From Atherix ibis (lineage: Eukaryota > Arthropoda > Insecta > Diptera > Athericidae), in the NCBI GenBank assembly GCA_958298945.1, contig OY282605.1, positions 23,972,811 to 24,036,810 on the forward strand: a stretch of 64,000 nt of DNA, read 5' to 3'. The number at the start of each line of letters is the position of its first letter. Position 1 is the first letter of the stretch. This document shows positions 1-12,035 of the stretch, piece by piece. The position numbers were made by a program, and so were the translations under genes. Under the pieces are notes generated by a model, which saw nothing but the letters and a program-made list of their open reading frames with translations, searched no databases and was not told where the DNA came from.

Positions 1-1263
1 TTCCGATGAATTTGAGAAAAATGTTCGTGAAAAAAGAGAAATAATTTGAACTATGTTAAAAGTTTTAATTGTTCACAACTGATTTATGCATTATTATTCA
101 AGCTTTAATTTATGTTGAAATTTTTACTTGTTACATGAACTTTTTTTAAGAAAAATTAAATATTTTTTGCTGTTTTTTTTTCTTTTAAATTTTCTAGCTG
201 CTCAACTAACAGTATTTTTCCAGATTGTGGATTATATATAATAAATCAGTGTGAACAACATACATGTAATGATAATTAAAAAAATCCAGATGCTATTCAA
301 GATGAAAGCTTCTAAAAACAAACAAAAATATTCGTTGTTGTTACAAGTCAACACTTTAAATAGTTTCAGTTTAAATGAAATACCAAAAAAAAAAAAAATA
401 ATAATAATATAGAAAAAAAAAACACAAGACGAATGAGCCCAAAAATGCATAAAGTTAATCCATTACGATGGGTCGGTCTATTTCCGGATGGGTTTGCTCC
501 CTCTGTGAATTCTGGTTGAGCTGATGGAAATTTTCACATTTTCGTTAGCAGACATTTAACAGATTGGTATTCTCATTTTAAGAATAATAGAAGATTAGAA
601 CAGATCCCTTTTTTGTATAGTGCTTATAATGATCAAGACGTGATCTAACAATTTAAATTCGTGTTTATTCCATATTATAAACAACAAGTCGACAGGTTCA
701 TGTCCATTGACCTCTGGCCCTCTTTTTATAACTTTTTAAGATAGTTTATGTACAGTGCCAGAATCTGTTTTTGGTATTTATTTCAATTAAATCTTTATTT
801 ATTTTAAAAGTAAAATGAAAATTAAAATTAAAAATTAAATTTTAAATTTCAGGTATTTTCAATATAAAAAAGGTTTATCCAATTTTCGGTTTTAGAAAGT
901 AAAATTTAATAAACCATATTTTTAATATAGAATTTAATTAAATTTTAATTTAATTATATTAATTTTATTTTGCCATTTAATATAAAATAAAGAGCTTAAT
1001 TTAAATTATTAACAAAAAACTCGATCATTCTAAGTTAATTTTTGAAGAGTTTTTCGAAACTTTTCACGCTGCACATCGACCATTAATTGGCGGACACGAA
1101 ATTGTATAAATTTTGTAAAAAAATCTCGAAGAATATGAAAAATTGTAAAATTTCCTTAAGTATAATTATTGAAAATCTCTAAAAAAAATATTAAAAAACT
1201 TTTAAAATGATCGAAAGTCAGAAAATTTATTAAAAAAGTATTTGTCGTAAAGACTTTCAAGAA
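1..1263. other. A/T-rich sequence without a recognised feature
   Basis: A/T-rich with homopolymer runs (for example around 388-420). The stretch 440-760 is more balanced but shows no recognisable protein or RNA. The minus-strand open frame at 232-450 is a low-complexity translation. Confidence 0.4.
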
Positions 1264-1566
1264 TTATTCAATTTGTAATTCGCAAAATAAAATTAAATAA
1301 AATAAATTTTAAATGAAGACTATAATTTATATTTTATTTTATTATATTAAATAAATTTTGCCATATTATCTGTTAAGTATAAAATTTTATTTGCTACCTT
1401 CTACGATACTTATTGCAGGATACAATTCTTTTGAGGTAATTTTTTAATGACATGTTTGTATATAGCAGGCTTTAATTCGGCCATTACTTGACAAGTTTTT
1501 AACTACTCCAAAGTTTGAAGATTATCTGCATGAATAAGATTTTTAGCATAGCCTTTCAAGAAAACA

Positions 1567-2165
1567 CCTCACGGCGTCTAATCGAATTTTGTTGGATGCC
1601 AATTCAACCAATATTAAAAATTCCGAATCCTGAGAAAGCGACAAAATATCATGTTGTGTGGCTTGTGGTACCGTTTTATTAAAACCACATATATTTTTAG
1701 TGGAAATCTTTATGATCAGTCCAGAAAAAAGTTGGTTATCATAAGGTCTTAGTGGTCCAAAATTGATTGTAACAGCATCTCGTTATTCATTTTCAAAGAA
1801 CGAAAAACCAAAATTTTGTGGATACAATGGCTTCTTCACAGTTGTTTATAGGCTTAAAAAGCCTCACGGCGTCTAATCAAACTTTCCGGATGCTAATTGA
1901 CATCAACCAATATTCAAAATCCCGAATCCTGAGAAACTTTTAGCGCAATAAAGCGAAAAATTATCATGTTGTATGGCTTGTGGTACCGTTTTATTAAAAC
2001 CACATATATTTTTAGTGAAAATCTTTATGTTCAGGTCAAAGAAAATTTGGTTATCATAACGACTTAGTGGTGCAAAAATGACTGTAATGGTATCTCATTA
2101 TTCATTTTCAAAGAACGAAAAACCAAAATTTCGTGGATACAATGGCTTCTACACAATTGTTTATA
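1567..2165 (-). repeat. 295-bp tandem duplication of transposase sequence
   Basis: CCTCACGGCGTCTAATC occurs at 1567 and 1862, and the sequences after each stay alignable for ~295 bp. Shared landmarks are CCGAATCCTGAGAAA, GCTTGTGGTACCGTTTTATT and CAAAGAACGAAAAACCAAAA. The unit is a segment of the T transposase in reverse orientation. Confidence 0.85.
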
Positions 2166-2345
2166 TGCTTTCAAAGCCTCATATATAAAAATTTTACTTA
2201 TTGACGTATCCACCATTGCTGAAGAACCATAATATCACCTCTTAAGTTACGAAACGTGGCTACCACAAAATCACCACTTTTTAAAAAAAGTTTTCTAAAA
2301 TATTTAACGCACTTTTCGGTAATTAATACAATCAATTTTGTAAAA

Positions 2346-3105
2346 TGGCAAATTTTATTTTAATAAAATTATAAAAAAATTATAATAAAATTATAATAAA
2401 ATAATACAATAATAAAATTATAATAAAATTATAGTAAAATAATAATAAAATTATAATAAAATTAAAATAAAATTATTATAAAATTATAATAAAATTATAA
2501 TAAAATTATTTATAAAACTATTATGAAATTATTATAAAATAATAATAAAATTAAAATAAAATTATTATAAAATTACAATAAAATTATAATGAAATAATTA
2601 ATAAAATTATAATAAAATTATAATAAAATTATAATAAAATTATAATAAAATTATTATAAAATTACAATAAAATTATAATGAAATTATAATAAAATTATAA
2701 TAAAATTATTATAAAATTATAATAAAATGAAAATAAAATTATTATAAAATTACAATAAAATTATAATGAAATTATAATGAAATTATAATAAAATTTTAAT
2801 AAAATTATTATAAATTTATAATAAAATTATAATAAAATTAAAATAAAATTATTATAAAATCATGAAAAAAATTATAATAAAATTATTAAAAAATAATAAT
2901 AAAATTACAATAAAATTATAATGAAATTATAATAAAATTATAATAAAATTATAATAAAATTATAAAATTATAATAAAATTATTATAAATTTATAATAAAA
3001 TTATAATAAAATTAAAATGAAATTATTATAAAATTATGAAAAAAATTATAATAAAATTTTGAAAAAATTATAATAAAATTATAAAAAAATTTAATTATAA
3101 TTTAA
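2346..3105. repeat. 11-bp A/T minisatellite, TAATAAAATTA-type
   Basis: Around 760 bp of degenerate TAATAAAATTA units with interspersed ATTATTATAAAATT variants. It lies between the 5' end and the transposase remains of T copy 1, where other copies have only a short A/T stretch. Confidence 0.9.
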
Positions 3106-3176
3106 TAGAAAATACAAATATTTTAAACAACTATCAAATGAAAAGACTCCACTTTCCAAACCTAAAAATGGATAAC

Positions 3177-4929
3177 TATCCAAATACAAATTTCGGATTT
3201 CGATTCATCATTGTCATCTTTTATTGAAGCACATTTCACATCTGAAATAATAGTACTTAGATGGACACTTTCTAATAGATACATTTTGGACTTATTGGAT
3301 GGCCTAAATTACGAACGTTTGAAGAAAATAAGGAAGTACGCGTGCTATTCAACGAAAGACAAGATATCACGCCGAGAGAAGTGTTCAAAGAACTGATTTT
3401 TGTAATCTGAAAACAATCACCCAGCCGAGGTCTGTGATAATTAATGGTCTTCAACCATGCAATCTAGAACTAAGACCAAACTTGGAATTGCTTCAAATGA
3501 AACAGCACAGAACTGGATGGGTTTCGGACTATGTATGGACACACAAATAAGTATCTAAGAACTTACCGGCTACTCAAAGGTGTGCTTTTTCGCCAGGTTT
3601 GCATTACCGAAAGCCAGAAGACAAAACTTCGTTGCACTACTCACTACGAATTTTCTACATTTGCCCTCATTAAATTCGATCGAAAATTTCCGACAGTGTA
3701 GATTTATTAATCCGGAAATGGTTCTTGCCCAAGCATCGTACTAAACCCAACCAAATTGGCACCATGCATCACCTTTAATTCTGCCTCTTCTTCTATACGT
3801 TCGCCAATAGAGTGACCACTAACAGGTATATTCGCATGTACCACAACCCATTTAACATTCACCGAAAGACGTAATTAGCAATTTTTAAAAATTCTTTTTA
3901 TTTTCTTTTTGTTTCTTGGTCTAACCATACCCAAACTCACCACTACCCCCCCCCCCCCCCCCAATTCAAGAAGCTTTTACCTTTGAATAGTCTGTTCTCG
4001 ATGATTACAAATTTCCACCTCATATGGTCAATAAATTTCTACAAAGTGTACATGTGGATTGAAATTAAAAAATGCAATAATTTCTGGTCATTGAATAGTA
4101 ACGGATATGCAAAAAAAACGGTTTTTTATTTAAAATTTAGCACTTCCTTTAGTTGAAATAAGAAAACTGTACAAATTTATTAATTTTTTTTTTTGCAAGA
4201 TATTAAATGACTAATTATTGCCTTATGAAAAATACGTCTTAAAAGTACGAATGAGTATCTTTAAAAAATTTGATTTATTTTCAGGCAGAATTTTTTTCAT
4301 ATAAATTTACTGAAAATTGAATGAACGTTTTTCCTCCATTTTGAATTTTTTAAACAATGTTTATTTCCTGTTTTTTTTTAAAGCTTTAATTTCCGGTTTA
4401 ATATAATAATCCAATCACAATCGTCCATTAATTATTTGAGAAACTATAAAAATATTTCACTATAAAATCAATATTGTAACTATTGGGGAAATATGGATAC
4501 TTTAATCTATTCAATAATATTACTCCAAAATTGTTAAATGATGATATATTTGGAAACAATGGAATATTTTGAAATTATTATTATTACGTAAGATTTTTTT
4601 AAAGAGGCTTCTTTTAATAATAAAAAAAAAGCTTTTAGGAACTATCAAAATTAGCATAAATAAAAATGTAGATTACCCAATTTTGTTGTCATGTACAATA
4701 ATTTTGGAAAACAATTGAGCATATTTTTCTTAATTTATTCAAAAAAATTTTTTTTAAGAATAAATACTGTAAAATTTATATTTTTTTTAAATTAAAAAAA
4801 ATTTTTAATTATTCATGAGCAAAAAGTAAAAAAAAATTTTCCATAAAGTTTATACCAAAAAAAAAAATAATCCCAGTGAAGTTTTGGAAAGCAAAAGTAA
4901 AAAAAGTATGCTTAATTAGTCAAGTTTTT
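3177..4929. other. no gene recognised; contains a 17-base C run
   Basis: The part 3190-3850 is less A/T-rich and has short open frames on both strands (plus 3211-3396, minus 3272-3454) without a recognisable product. An uninterrupted run of 17 C lies at 3946-3962. The rest is A/T-rich. Confidence 0.4.
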
Positions 4930-5808
4930 CAAATATTTTACTGATATTATATTGTATAAGTTTTTGTCATTTTGACTAAGAAATAATTTTATTTAAATTG
5001 TAACTACAAGACTACGTGCAGGACTCGTATCCTTTTATCGGGTAACACATTTGATAACATCCGTTCATTAATATTCGGTTGTAATTCGATCATTAATTAA
5101 CAAATATTAATTTTTAAATTAGAGATTATCTAAATAAATATGATTTTTTTTATAAATCCATATAAAATAAAATTTTCAAGAACATCAAATTCTACGATCT
5201 TGAAGGCAATTCTGAAAGTTCTGCGTCCTGGGATTTTTTTGTTGTTGAGAAATAAGGTAAAAATTTGTCATTTTTGGCGCATTTTTTTATTACTAAAATT
5301 ATATATGATTCAGATTAAAATCACTAAATTCAAGATAAAAAAAAGGCTGCATAACATAAGGTCATATCGTTTAGAATTGACGTAACGATCTCTTTCAAAG
5401 ACCAATGATACGTTCAGATCAGCCTGAACACTAGACAGTGTCTTTTTGCAGATAAAATAGCAATTTTATAATTACTTGTGGATTTTTAGAGCCTCATAAA
5501 ATGTAATTTGGCTTATTGGCGTATCTATTAAGCGAGAAATGAGCCTCATTACTGAAGGAAATAATACTACTGAAGTTTCGGAAAGTAAAGTTAAAAAAGT
5601 ATACTTAAAAGTTAGGTTTTTAATTTGTTCAACGTCTTTTGTTGCATCGCCTAATTGGTGTATCTTCTGTGTAATTTTAACGTATAATTTAATAATTAAA
5701 TATAAAATGGCATGTACTAAACTAAATAAATGTTATCTTAAATGGAATATATTTTGAGCAGTTATTATTTGACAGGGCTATACTTTTCAAACCAAAAAAT
5801 AAATGCCT
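4930..5808 (-). mobile_element. T element copy 2, decayed
   Basis: The minus-strand 5' end lies near 5785-5808 (TTTTTTGGTTTGAAAAGTATAGCCCTGTCA). Next comes the first catalytic region near 5485-5560, reading SNEAHFSLNRYANKPNY, with the catalytic Asp of SDEAHF changed to Asn. A KRYDLM-like segment lies near 5340-5390, a relic of the PSRSCDLTPLD region near 5180-5240, and the C-terminus near 4990-5100. Stops and frameshifts are frequent. The 3' boundary is uncertain. Confidence 0.6.
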
Positions 5809-7362
5809 AAAGGCATTTTTAACAAGAATTAAGTTTGTTTGAAAATTATCCACGAAATTTTATGAATAATTTATGAATAGTTGCTATAGATCGCCTCCCT
5901 CCCTCCCCTCCCCCTCCTGAAACCACATAATTACTATCTTTAGTATGTTATAATTTACTCTTTTATTTTTGTTATTCAAACAAGAGAAGTATCACCTGAT
6001 TTTTTTTTGGCACGAAATAAAAATTAACTAAACATTCAGTAGATACCCCCCTCCCCCCCCCCCCCCCCCCCAAAAAAAATGCTACATCGACAAAAATGTA
6101 CTCAAGATACATAATTATTTGATGGCAATTAACTACAAACAAAGACAATTAGTATCAAACTTACGGTCTTTATTTGTAAGCTTTTAAGCTGTTTCCACTT
6201 TGTAAAAGGTTAATAACCAAACGAGAGTCATTCACTGTCACTTTTTTTTCACTTCTTATTATGTTTTTTTTTTTTTACATTTTCATCAAAATAAATGTAA
6301 ATAAATTCAAAAACTCTAAAAAATTCACTAACACGAGAGAGGTAAAATTTTTGAATGAATTTAAGAACGTTTCGTTTTTTTCTCATATTCGTCTGTTAAG
6401 TAAGGTAATTATCTCCCCAACAATCCATCAACAAATTTTTACCAAGTTGGCTAAATTTCGAAGAAACCAATTTAATATGGAATTTTTCAAATTACCCTAA
6501 CACCAACCCCCCCACTCTCCTTTACTTCAGCATAATTTAAAAATATTTCTTTCCAAAATTCCTTCTAAATTTAAAAAATTAATTTTAGTAATTTTCCAAG
6601 CATAATAAAAAGTTTTCAAAAATTTTGTTTAAAAAATTATACAAAATATTTTGTAGAGAAAAATATTTAGAAAAAGAAATGCATTTTTGTGTGCACTTTG
6701 AAAACGTGCATCTGACCTAAATACGATCGTACTTCAAGTACTCAAGTTGGATTGCGCAAGAAAACTTCTTAAAAAATAATTTTTTAATTTTTTTGGGTAG
6801 AGTTTTCTCCAAATTCGAATAGTTCTAATGCTTTTTTAGTGATAAATCATTATGTGTCGATATTCTGGGGCCATTTGGGTCAGTGATATTTTCTATCGAA
6901 AAGCTTTACTTAAAAAAGTGAAGATTGCTTTTTGTTACTTTTAGAAAGCTGATAAGCACTGCAGAGATTAGACGTGCAATGAAATTTTCCAACTGTTTAA
7001 TTATGGATTATTTAGAATGAAAACAAAATTAAATAAACAAACAAAAAATTTTTCTATTTAAAAAGAAATATTCGAAATGGAATAGAACATTTTTTTTTTG
7101 GTTTTGATAAAACACATTTCCTGTGCGTGCGCATTTAAATCAAGAATTTTCGATAGGTTTTTGGATGATCGCAGGCGTCTGCGATCTGCCGATTCCCTTT
7201 AGAAAATTATATTAAAAGAAATAAATTTTATTTTTTAATCGAAATATTATTTTTTATTATAAAAATTTTTACTAAAATTATTTTGTTTAATATTAAAATA
7301 AAATTATGGTTGTAATGAGCAAAGAGACTTTTTTCAAATGTTTTTCATTTTCCATAATATTT
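5809..7362. other. no gene recognised; C-rich tracts
   Basis: Two pyrimidine-rich tracts stand out. One is at 5893-5919 (CCTCCCTCCCTCCCCTCCCCCTCC). The other is a 27-base C run with one T at 6046-6072. The plus open frame at 6261-6500 is Phe/Lys/Asn-rich, as expected from A/T-rich sequence. Confidence 0.4.
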
Positions 7363-8390
7363 ACAGAATTATCCATCTTATAGTTTGGTAAGTATAGCTC
7401 CGTTGTTTGATAGTTGCTTAATATAATGTCATTTAAGATAACATTTAATTAGTTTAAAGTATGCCATTTTATAATATAAATAAATTGATTATATTGAAAT
7501 TGTAAAAACTTTCCAAAAAAAATGCGTCGTAGCCACATTTTGCACAAAGTTTTCTTTAGCGATGAGGCTCATTTATCCCTCGATGAAGACATTAATAAGC
7601 AAAATTATCATATATGGGGCTCTTAAATACTACAAATAACTGTTAAAAAGTGTTTATCTAGTGTTTTTTTTTTATCAGAAAATGTCGTTGGTCTTTGAAA
7701 ATGACGAAGAAGAGAATTCTGTGCTCTGTGGTCGTATGATAACTAACTGTCTTTTGGCCTAAATTTGAAGATTATAATTTGAACCATGTAAGAATTTTAA
7801 CAAAAACGGTACTACAAAATAATAAATTGTGGCTTTATTGAGTAAAAAATTTCCAGGACGCCTCATTTCAAGATTTAGTGATGTGAATTGGTTTTCACAA
7901 TCATAAGATTTGCACCATTGCATTTATTTTTTTGTTGAACTATATCAAAAATCATATTTACTTATACAGTTTTTAAACTTTAAATTATATAAAAATCAAT
8001 ATCCGTTAAAAAATGCCCGAAAATTCATCAAAAATTACCCCAAAAGTGTCTGAGTCCTGCAAGAAGTCTCGTGGCATTTAATTTGAAATTATTTAGTTTA
8101 AAGTTTATACTTTAAGAGGAGATTATGGCTGTTATAATGAGACTAATTTTTCACTCCCTTGATATGTCATTAAGGGATATTATCATATATGAGGCTCCAA
8201 AAAATCTAAGGAAAAGCCATTGTATCCGTGAAAATATTGCAAAATTTAAAAATATTTCAGTACACGTTATGAGTGGTTGTTTATTTTTTGGTTTGGAAAG
8301 TATAGTCCTGTCATTTAAATACTGTTAAGGATACATTTTTATTTTAGATAACCTTAAATTTTGACAGGTAAGAATTACCAACCCCTTACG
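7363..8390 (+). mobile_element. T element copy 3 and attached T fragments
   Basis: The 5' end is near 7363 (ATTATCCATCTTATAGTTTGGTAAGTATAGC). The first catalytic region at 7556-7625 reads FSDEAHLSLDEDINKQNYHIWGS with Asp intact. Fragments of the ENVVG...SFGLNLK region follow, then a DVNW relic near 7875. A second, more decayed SDEAHF-type segment begins near 8135 (NETNFSLP) and is followed by a fresh 5'-end fragment at 8285-8345 (TTTGGTTTGGAAAGTATAGTCCTGTCA). The locus is therefore at least three T fragments joined head to tail. Confidence 0.65.
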
Positions 8391-8483
8391 CCCCTCACCT
8401 TTATCGCTATATTTTTAATTTTGCCTAATTTTAACAGAAATTAAGAGTTTTTCTTATTACATATTCCAAAATATGATATTGTA

Positions 8484-9553
8484 CGAGGTTCAAAAATATC
8501 GCGAATTTTGAATTTCCGCGGGTTACGTATATTCGATTTTCGATTTTTTGTGGCGTTATATTGGTACTCATGTCCCTCACTTATGCCAACAAGTTCAGCC
8601 ATTTTGAATGTTTAGTTAATTTTGACAGCTGCTTTGCTTCCACGTCTTTGGCTCGTCTTCGACTTTTGCTCAATTTCGACCAAAAACAGTATCGCATTAA
8701 CATTGCTAAGGAGCTGTTGGACTCTATCCGCGATGACCCAAATTTGCTCCATAGGGTCATAACTGGTGACAAATCATGGGTTTATGGTTATGACGTGGAA
8801 CCAAAGCTCAATCATCCCAATAGAAGCTGCCCCTAGACCCAATACGCGCGGACGTATTCCGCATATTGACTGTGGCATATGGTGAAGCTACCTTGGACCG
8901 AAGCAACGTTTATCGGTGGTACAAATGTTCTCAGAGGGCCGAACGAAGACCGAAAAAAACGCGCCAAGTTCGGTCGAATGTGAAGGTTTTGCTTACAGTT
9001 TTCTTCGATTGCAGGGGCGTGGTGCATCATAAATGATGCACCCACAGGGTAGAACGATTGTGGTGCCACAGGGTAGAACGATTAATAAGGAATATTGCCT
9101 ACAAGTTATGCGCAAGTTGTGCTAAGCAATCCGCCAGAAACGCCCGGATTTGTGGAAGAACAAAAATTGGCTTTTGCACCATGATGACGCCTCCGCTCAC
9201 GCATCGTTGCTTGTTCGCGAATTTTTGATCAAAAACAACACACTAATAATGCCGCAGCCACCGTATTCCCCAGATCTGGCCCCCTGTGACTTTTTCTTGT
9301 TCCCGAAATTGAAGAGCCCCATTAAAGGAGACGCTACGCTACGATTGAGGAGATAAAGACGGCATCGAAGGAGGAGCTGAACAAGATCACAAAAAATGAT
9401 TTTTTGAAGTGCTTCGAGGATAGGAAAAAACGTTGGCACAAGTGTATAATATCTGGTGGAGATTAATTTGAAGGGGACAAAATAGATGTTCATGAATAAA
9501 TAAATAATTTTTGAAAAAACACCAAATTCACGATACTTTTTGAACAGACCTCG
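8484..9553 (+). mobile_element. M1 mariner copy A, rearranged
   Basis: The ends are CGAGG(TC)TGTTCAAAAAGTATCGCG-type: left 8484 after TA, right end CAGACCTCG at 9553. Transposase remains show the first Asp in TGDKSWVYGYD (near 8763-8795), the second in HHDDASAHAS (near 9178) and the third in YSPDLAPCDFFLFP (near 9260-9300). The last two are 34 residues apart, the mariner DD34D spacing. The N-terminal DNA-binding region is missing from its proper place, but a helix-turn-helix segment (AYGEATLDRSNVYRWYK) sits out of order at 8865-8925. An 18-base sequence CCACAGGGTAGAACGATT is duplicated near 9050 and 9067. No complete open frame remains. Confidence 0.9.
9150..9356 (+). pseudogene. mariner transposase fragment, C-terminal catalytic part (copy A)
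   Basis: A 68-residue open stretch contains WKNKNWLLHHDDASAH and YSPDLAPCDFFLFPKLK, the second and third catalytic Asp motifs of a mariner transposase, 34 residues apart. Asn of the usual HDNA is Asp here. The frame is lost at the KGRRYATIEEIK-like region, where bases are missing, but codons for EEIKTASKEELNKI continue to ~9475 in another frame. Non-functional. Confidence 0.85.
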
Positions 9554-12035
9554 TGTATCAAATTATAAAGTTTACTCAGACTTACGTTATCAGTCAGCCT
9601 TACCCTTCTTCCCCAACCTACTCCCATGAGAATTTTATTTACCAAATTTTTCTCTTATAACAAAAGATTTATTAATTTAAGGCCACCAATCTGGTATTCT
9701 GTGACAGATTTTTTTTTGCAGTTCACCTCAACAAGAAATTTCAACTTTTCTAAGTGCTCAGAGACTACCAGTAAAATCTTTTACATTTCATTAAAAATTC
9801 AACTCTATTTAATGGTTGCCCTTTCTTTTATAAAAAAAAATTAAAACTTACAACTATATTTAAATTTTAATAAAAATCCCTTAAAAAAAATAGTCTTTCA
9901 CGATCAAAACTTGAACACAATGTCAATCACAATTGAAAAAATACACACCAAATAAATTATTATAACATAATTACGAAAGGGGAGAAAAAACTGGGAAGTT
10001 TTAAAAAAATATCGAATTTAATAATTAAAAAGTCGAAAATTATTTAAATGATTTTTAATGAATTATGATGGATCGATTGGAGAGCATGGGACAGAGTTTA
10101 AATATGAGAGTCAAGTATTAACATTTTTTTGTACCCTTTAAGATGGACTAATCTCCCCCTCTCCCCTCCAGCCTATAAATGCAGATTCCAACAAATTCAA
10201 ATTAAAGAAGTTAAAAATAATTATTGGAAATTGTTACGTACAATATGGCTAACTACTATTGATGGAGGAGTCGTTGATGACTATTTTAATAAAAAACGAT
10301 TGTTGTGGGAACTTGTATCTACGTCGAACTATGGAGTAAAACTGAGAACTAATAACTGGCAGCTAACTACCAACTGGTTAGTATAAAGAAAATTTATTAA
10401 TATTTTCTTTTTTGGTCTTCTTATTAAGTGCTTGGCATTATTTTCTTGTAATAATCTTAACTATAAATAATCGTACATGTGAATTATGAGATGAGTTGTG
10501 ATGGTCGTTTACTCACTCTACTTAGTCGTATCTTAAGTGCTGAAATAATTCAAAAAAATAAAGATTAAGTTTTCATCGAACGTTTAGTCTTTTTCCCTTC
10601 TAGATACAGTCTCCAAGTACATAGATACACACATACACATGGGCTCCGAACTTGGCCAAGGAACTCATTTTATTCGGTCTATGATTTCGGGACGAAATGA
10701 GTGCGTGACGATCATGAGCAAGTGTACCACGGATTTATCAGCCATGTGAATGTAATCTTCGCAATTAGCCATTAGCCCAAGATTAAGAATCTTATTCCGT
10801 AGAGACCAGATATTACCCGTTTGTTATGTACACGTCAGTTCAATGACTTTAATTACAACGAATAGTTTCATCCGAAGCAGAACTCACACACAGTGTTGAG
10901 ACTCGTTGCAATGAGAGCTGATCGATCTTGGTAAGGAACCATCCGGCACGACTAGAGAAAGAATTGCACGGAAATAATGATCAACCTGGACTGAAGAACA
11001 GACCAATGGTCAACGGATGTTTTCTTGATCGTGTTTCTTCGAGCATTTTTTTCTTCCATCGTTTTCTTCTTCTTTTTTTTCAAGTTAAATATGACAAGCA
11101 ACAGACATCCGAAAATTATGTGCATCGATCGGAAAGACCGCATAAGATTGGCTGCCTGTCTATCGTCTGATCTATCAACATCTAGCATGATTATGATCAA
11201 AAGAGAGTGTTTTATTTTTGCAAATAATCTCTTGGAACTTATAAGTATATATCCATTTAGGGCCTGTGCCCCAATGATTAAGAGTGCATCACATCTCTCA
11301 CAGATACAACAAAAACTAACTGGTTAGGTAGTTTTTTATAAAAAAAAAAGAAGAAAATTATTTTAAAATCAATCATGTTTTATAGGGAATAGAAAATTTT
11401 ATAATAGAAAAAAATTACAAAACAATTTTTGTTGTTGTTTCTTTCTCTATGGTCATTGGTAGGGTGGACGGGTGGAGTAGCCAGAGGAAGGGCGGTAATT
11501 TACGAAAAGACCATATTCTTTGGTGGAGGAATTCCAAAAGAAAATTCCTCTTCCGATGCTGCATTTTAAGATTTGTAATATTAGACAGAGTCTATGATCT
11601 GTGAAAAGATCGTAGGAACACACAGCACAGTACCGCGCCCAAATCACATTGGCCATAGAACATATCCCTGCACAGCATCATATTTATTCGATTGTGTACA
11701 TCTTCCGTAGTAGTGCACGAGCCGGGCCAGTCATCATTTCTGGTTGCCCGTACCTCTATAGAAGGTATAGTATTTCTGAAACTACTTCTGCACTCAATGT
11801 GTGATTGCTCTGTGTACTCGGGCCAACGACCGAACATTTCTATTTTTGAGCTTCTCAAACGACCATACTACTGGGCTTTAATAATGACAAACACAAACCA
11901 AAATATACAATTTATTAAGAAAGGAGAAGAGAAAATTTTTTATGAAAACGTACCAGAACATTTTTTATGTTGTTTTTTTGTATTTTTTCTTTAAAAAAAA
12001 TGTCTTCCTTAAATTTTAGATTCTTACAATTTTGG
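9554..12035. other. no gene recognised; less A/T-rich block at 10.56-11.87 kb
   Basis: No transposon similarity was recognised. The part 10560-11330 and the part 11450-11870 have balanced composition and short open frames on both strands (for example minus 11592-11858, plus 11692-11994) that match nothing I know. They could be unique intronic sequence with regulatory function or an older unrecognised repeat. Confidence 0.4.

Larger units (their letters stand above)
1264..3176 (-). mobile_element. T element copy 1, expanded by internal tandem repeats
   Basis: The minus-strand 5' end GTTATCCATTTTTAGGTTTGG ends at 3176. The 3' end (ATTACAAATTGAATAAT) is near 1264. Broken transposase codons lie between: a relic of the SDEAHF...YVNKQN region near 2190-2260 and parts of the FFENE...VTVN and NWPPRSCDLTPLD regions at 1560-2160. 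Two internal expansions enlarge it: an A/T minisatellite at 2346-3105 and a 295-bp duplication at 1567-2160. It encodes nothing intact. Assignment rests on order and similarity to the copies at 7.4, 12.3 and 24.2 kb. Confidence 0.65.

Noticed and set aside
11592..11994. Two opposing frames of 88 and 100 residues
   Set aside because: They overlap on opposite strands and resemble no known protein; no splice or promoter context was seen.
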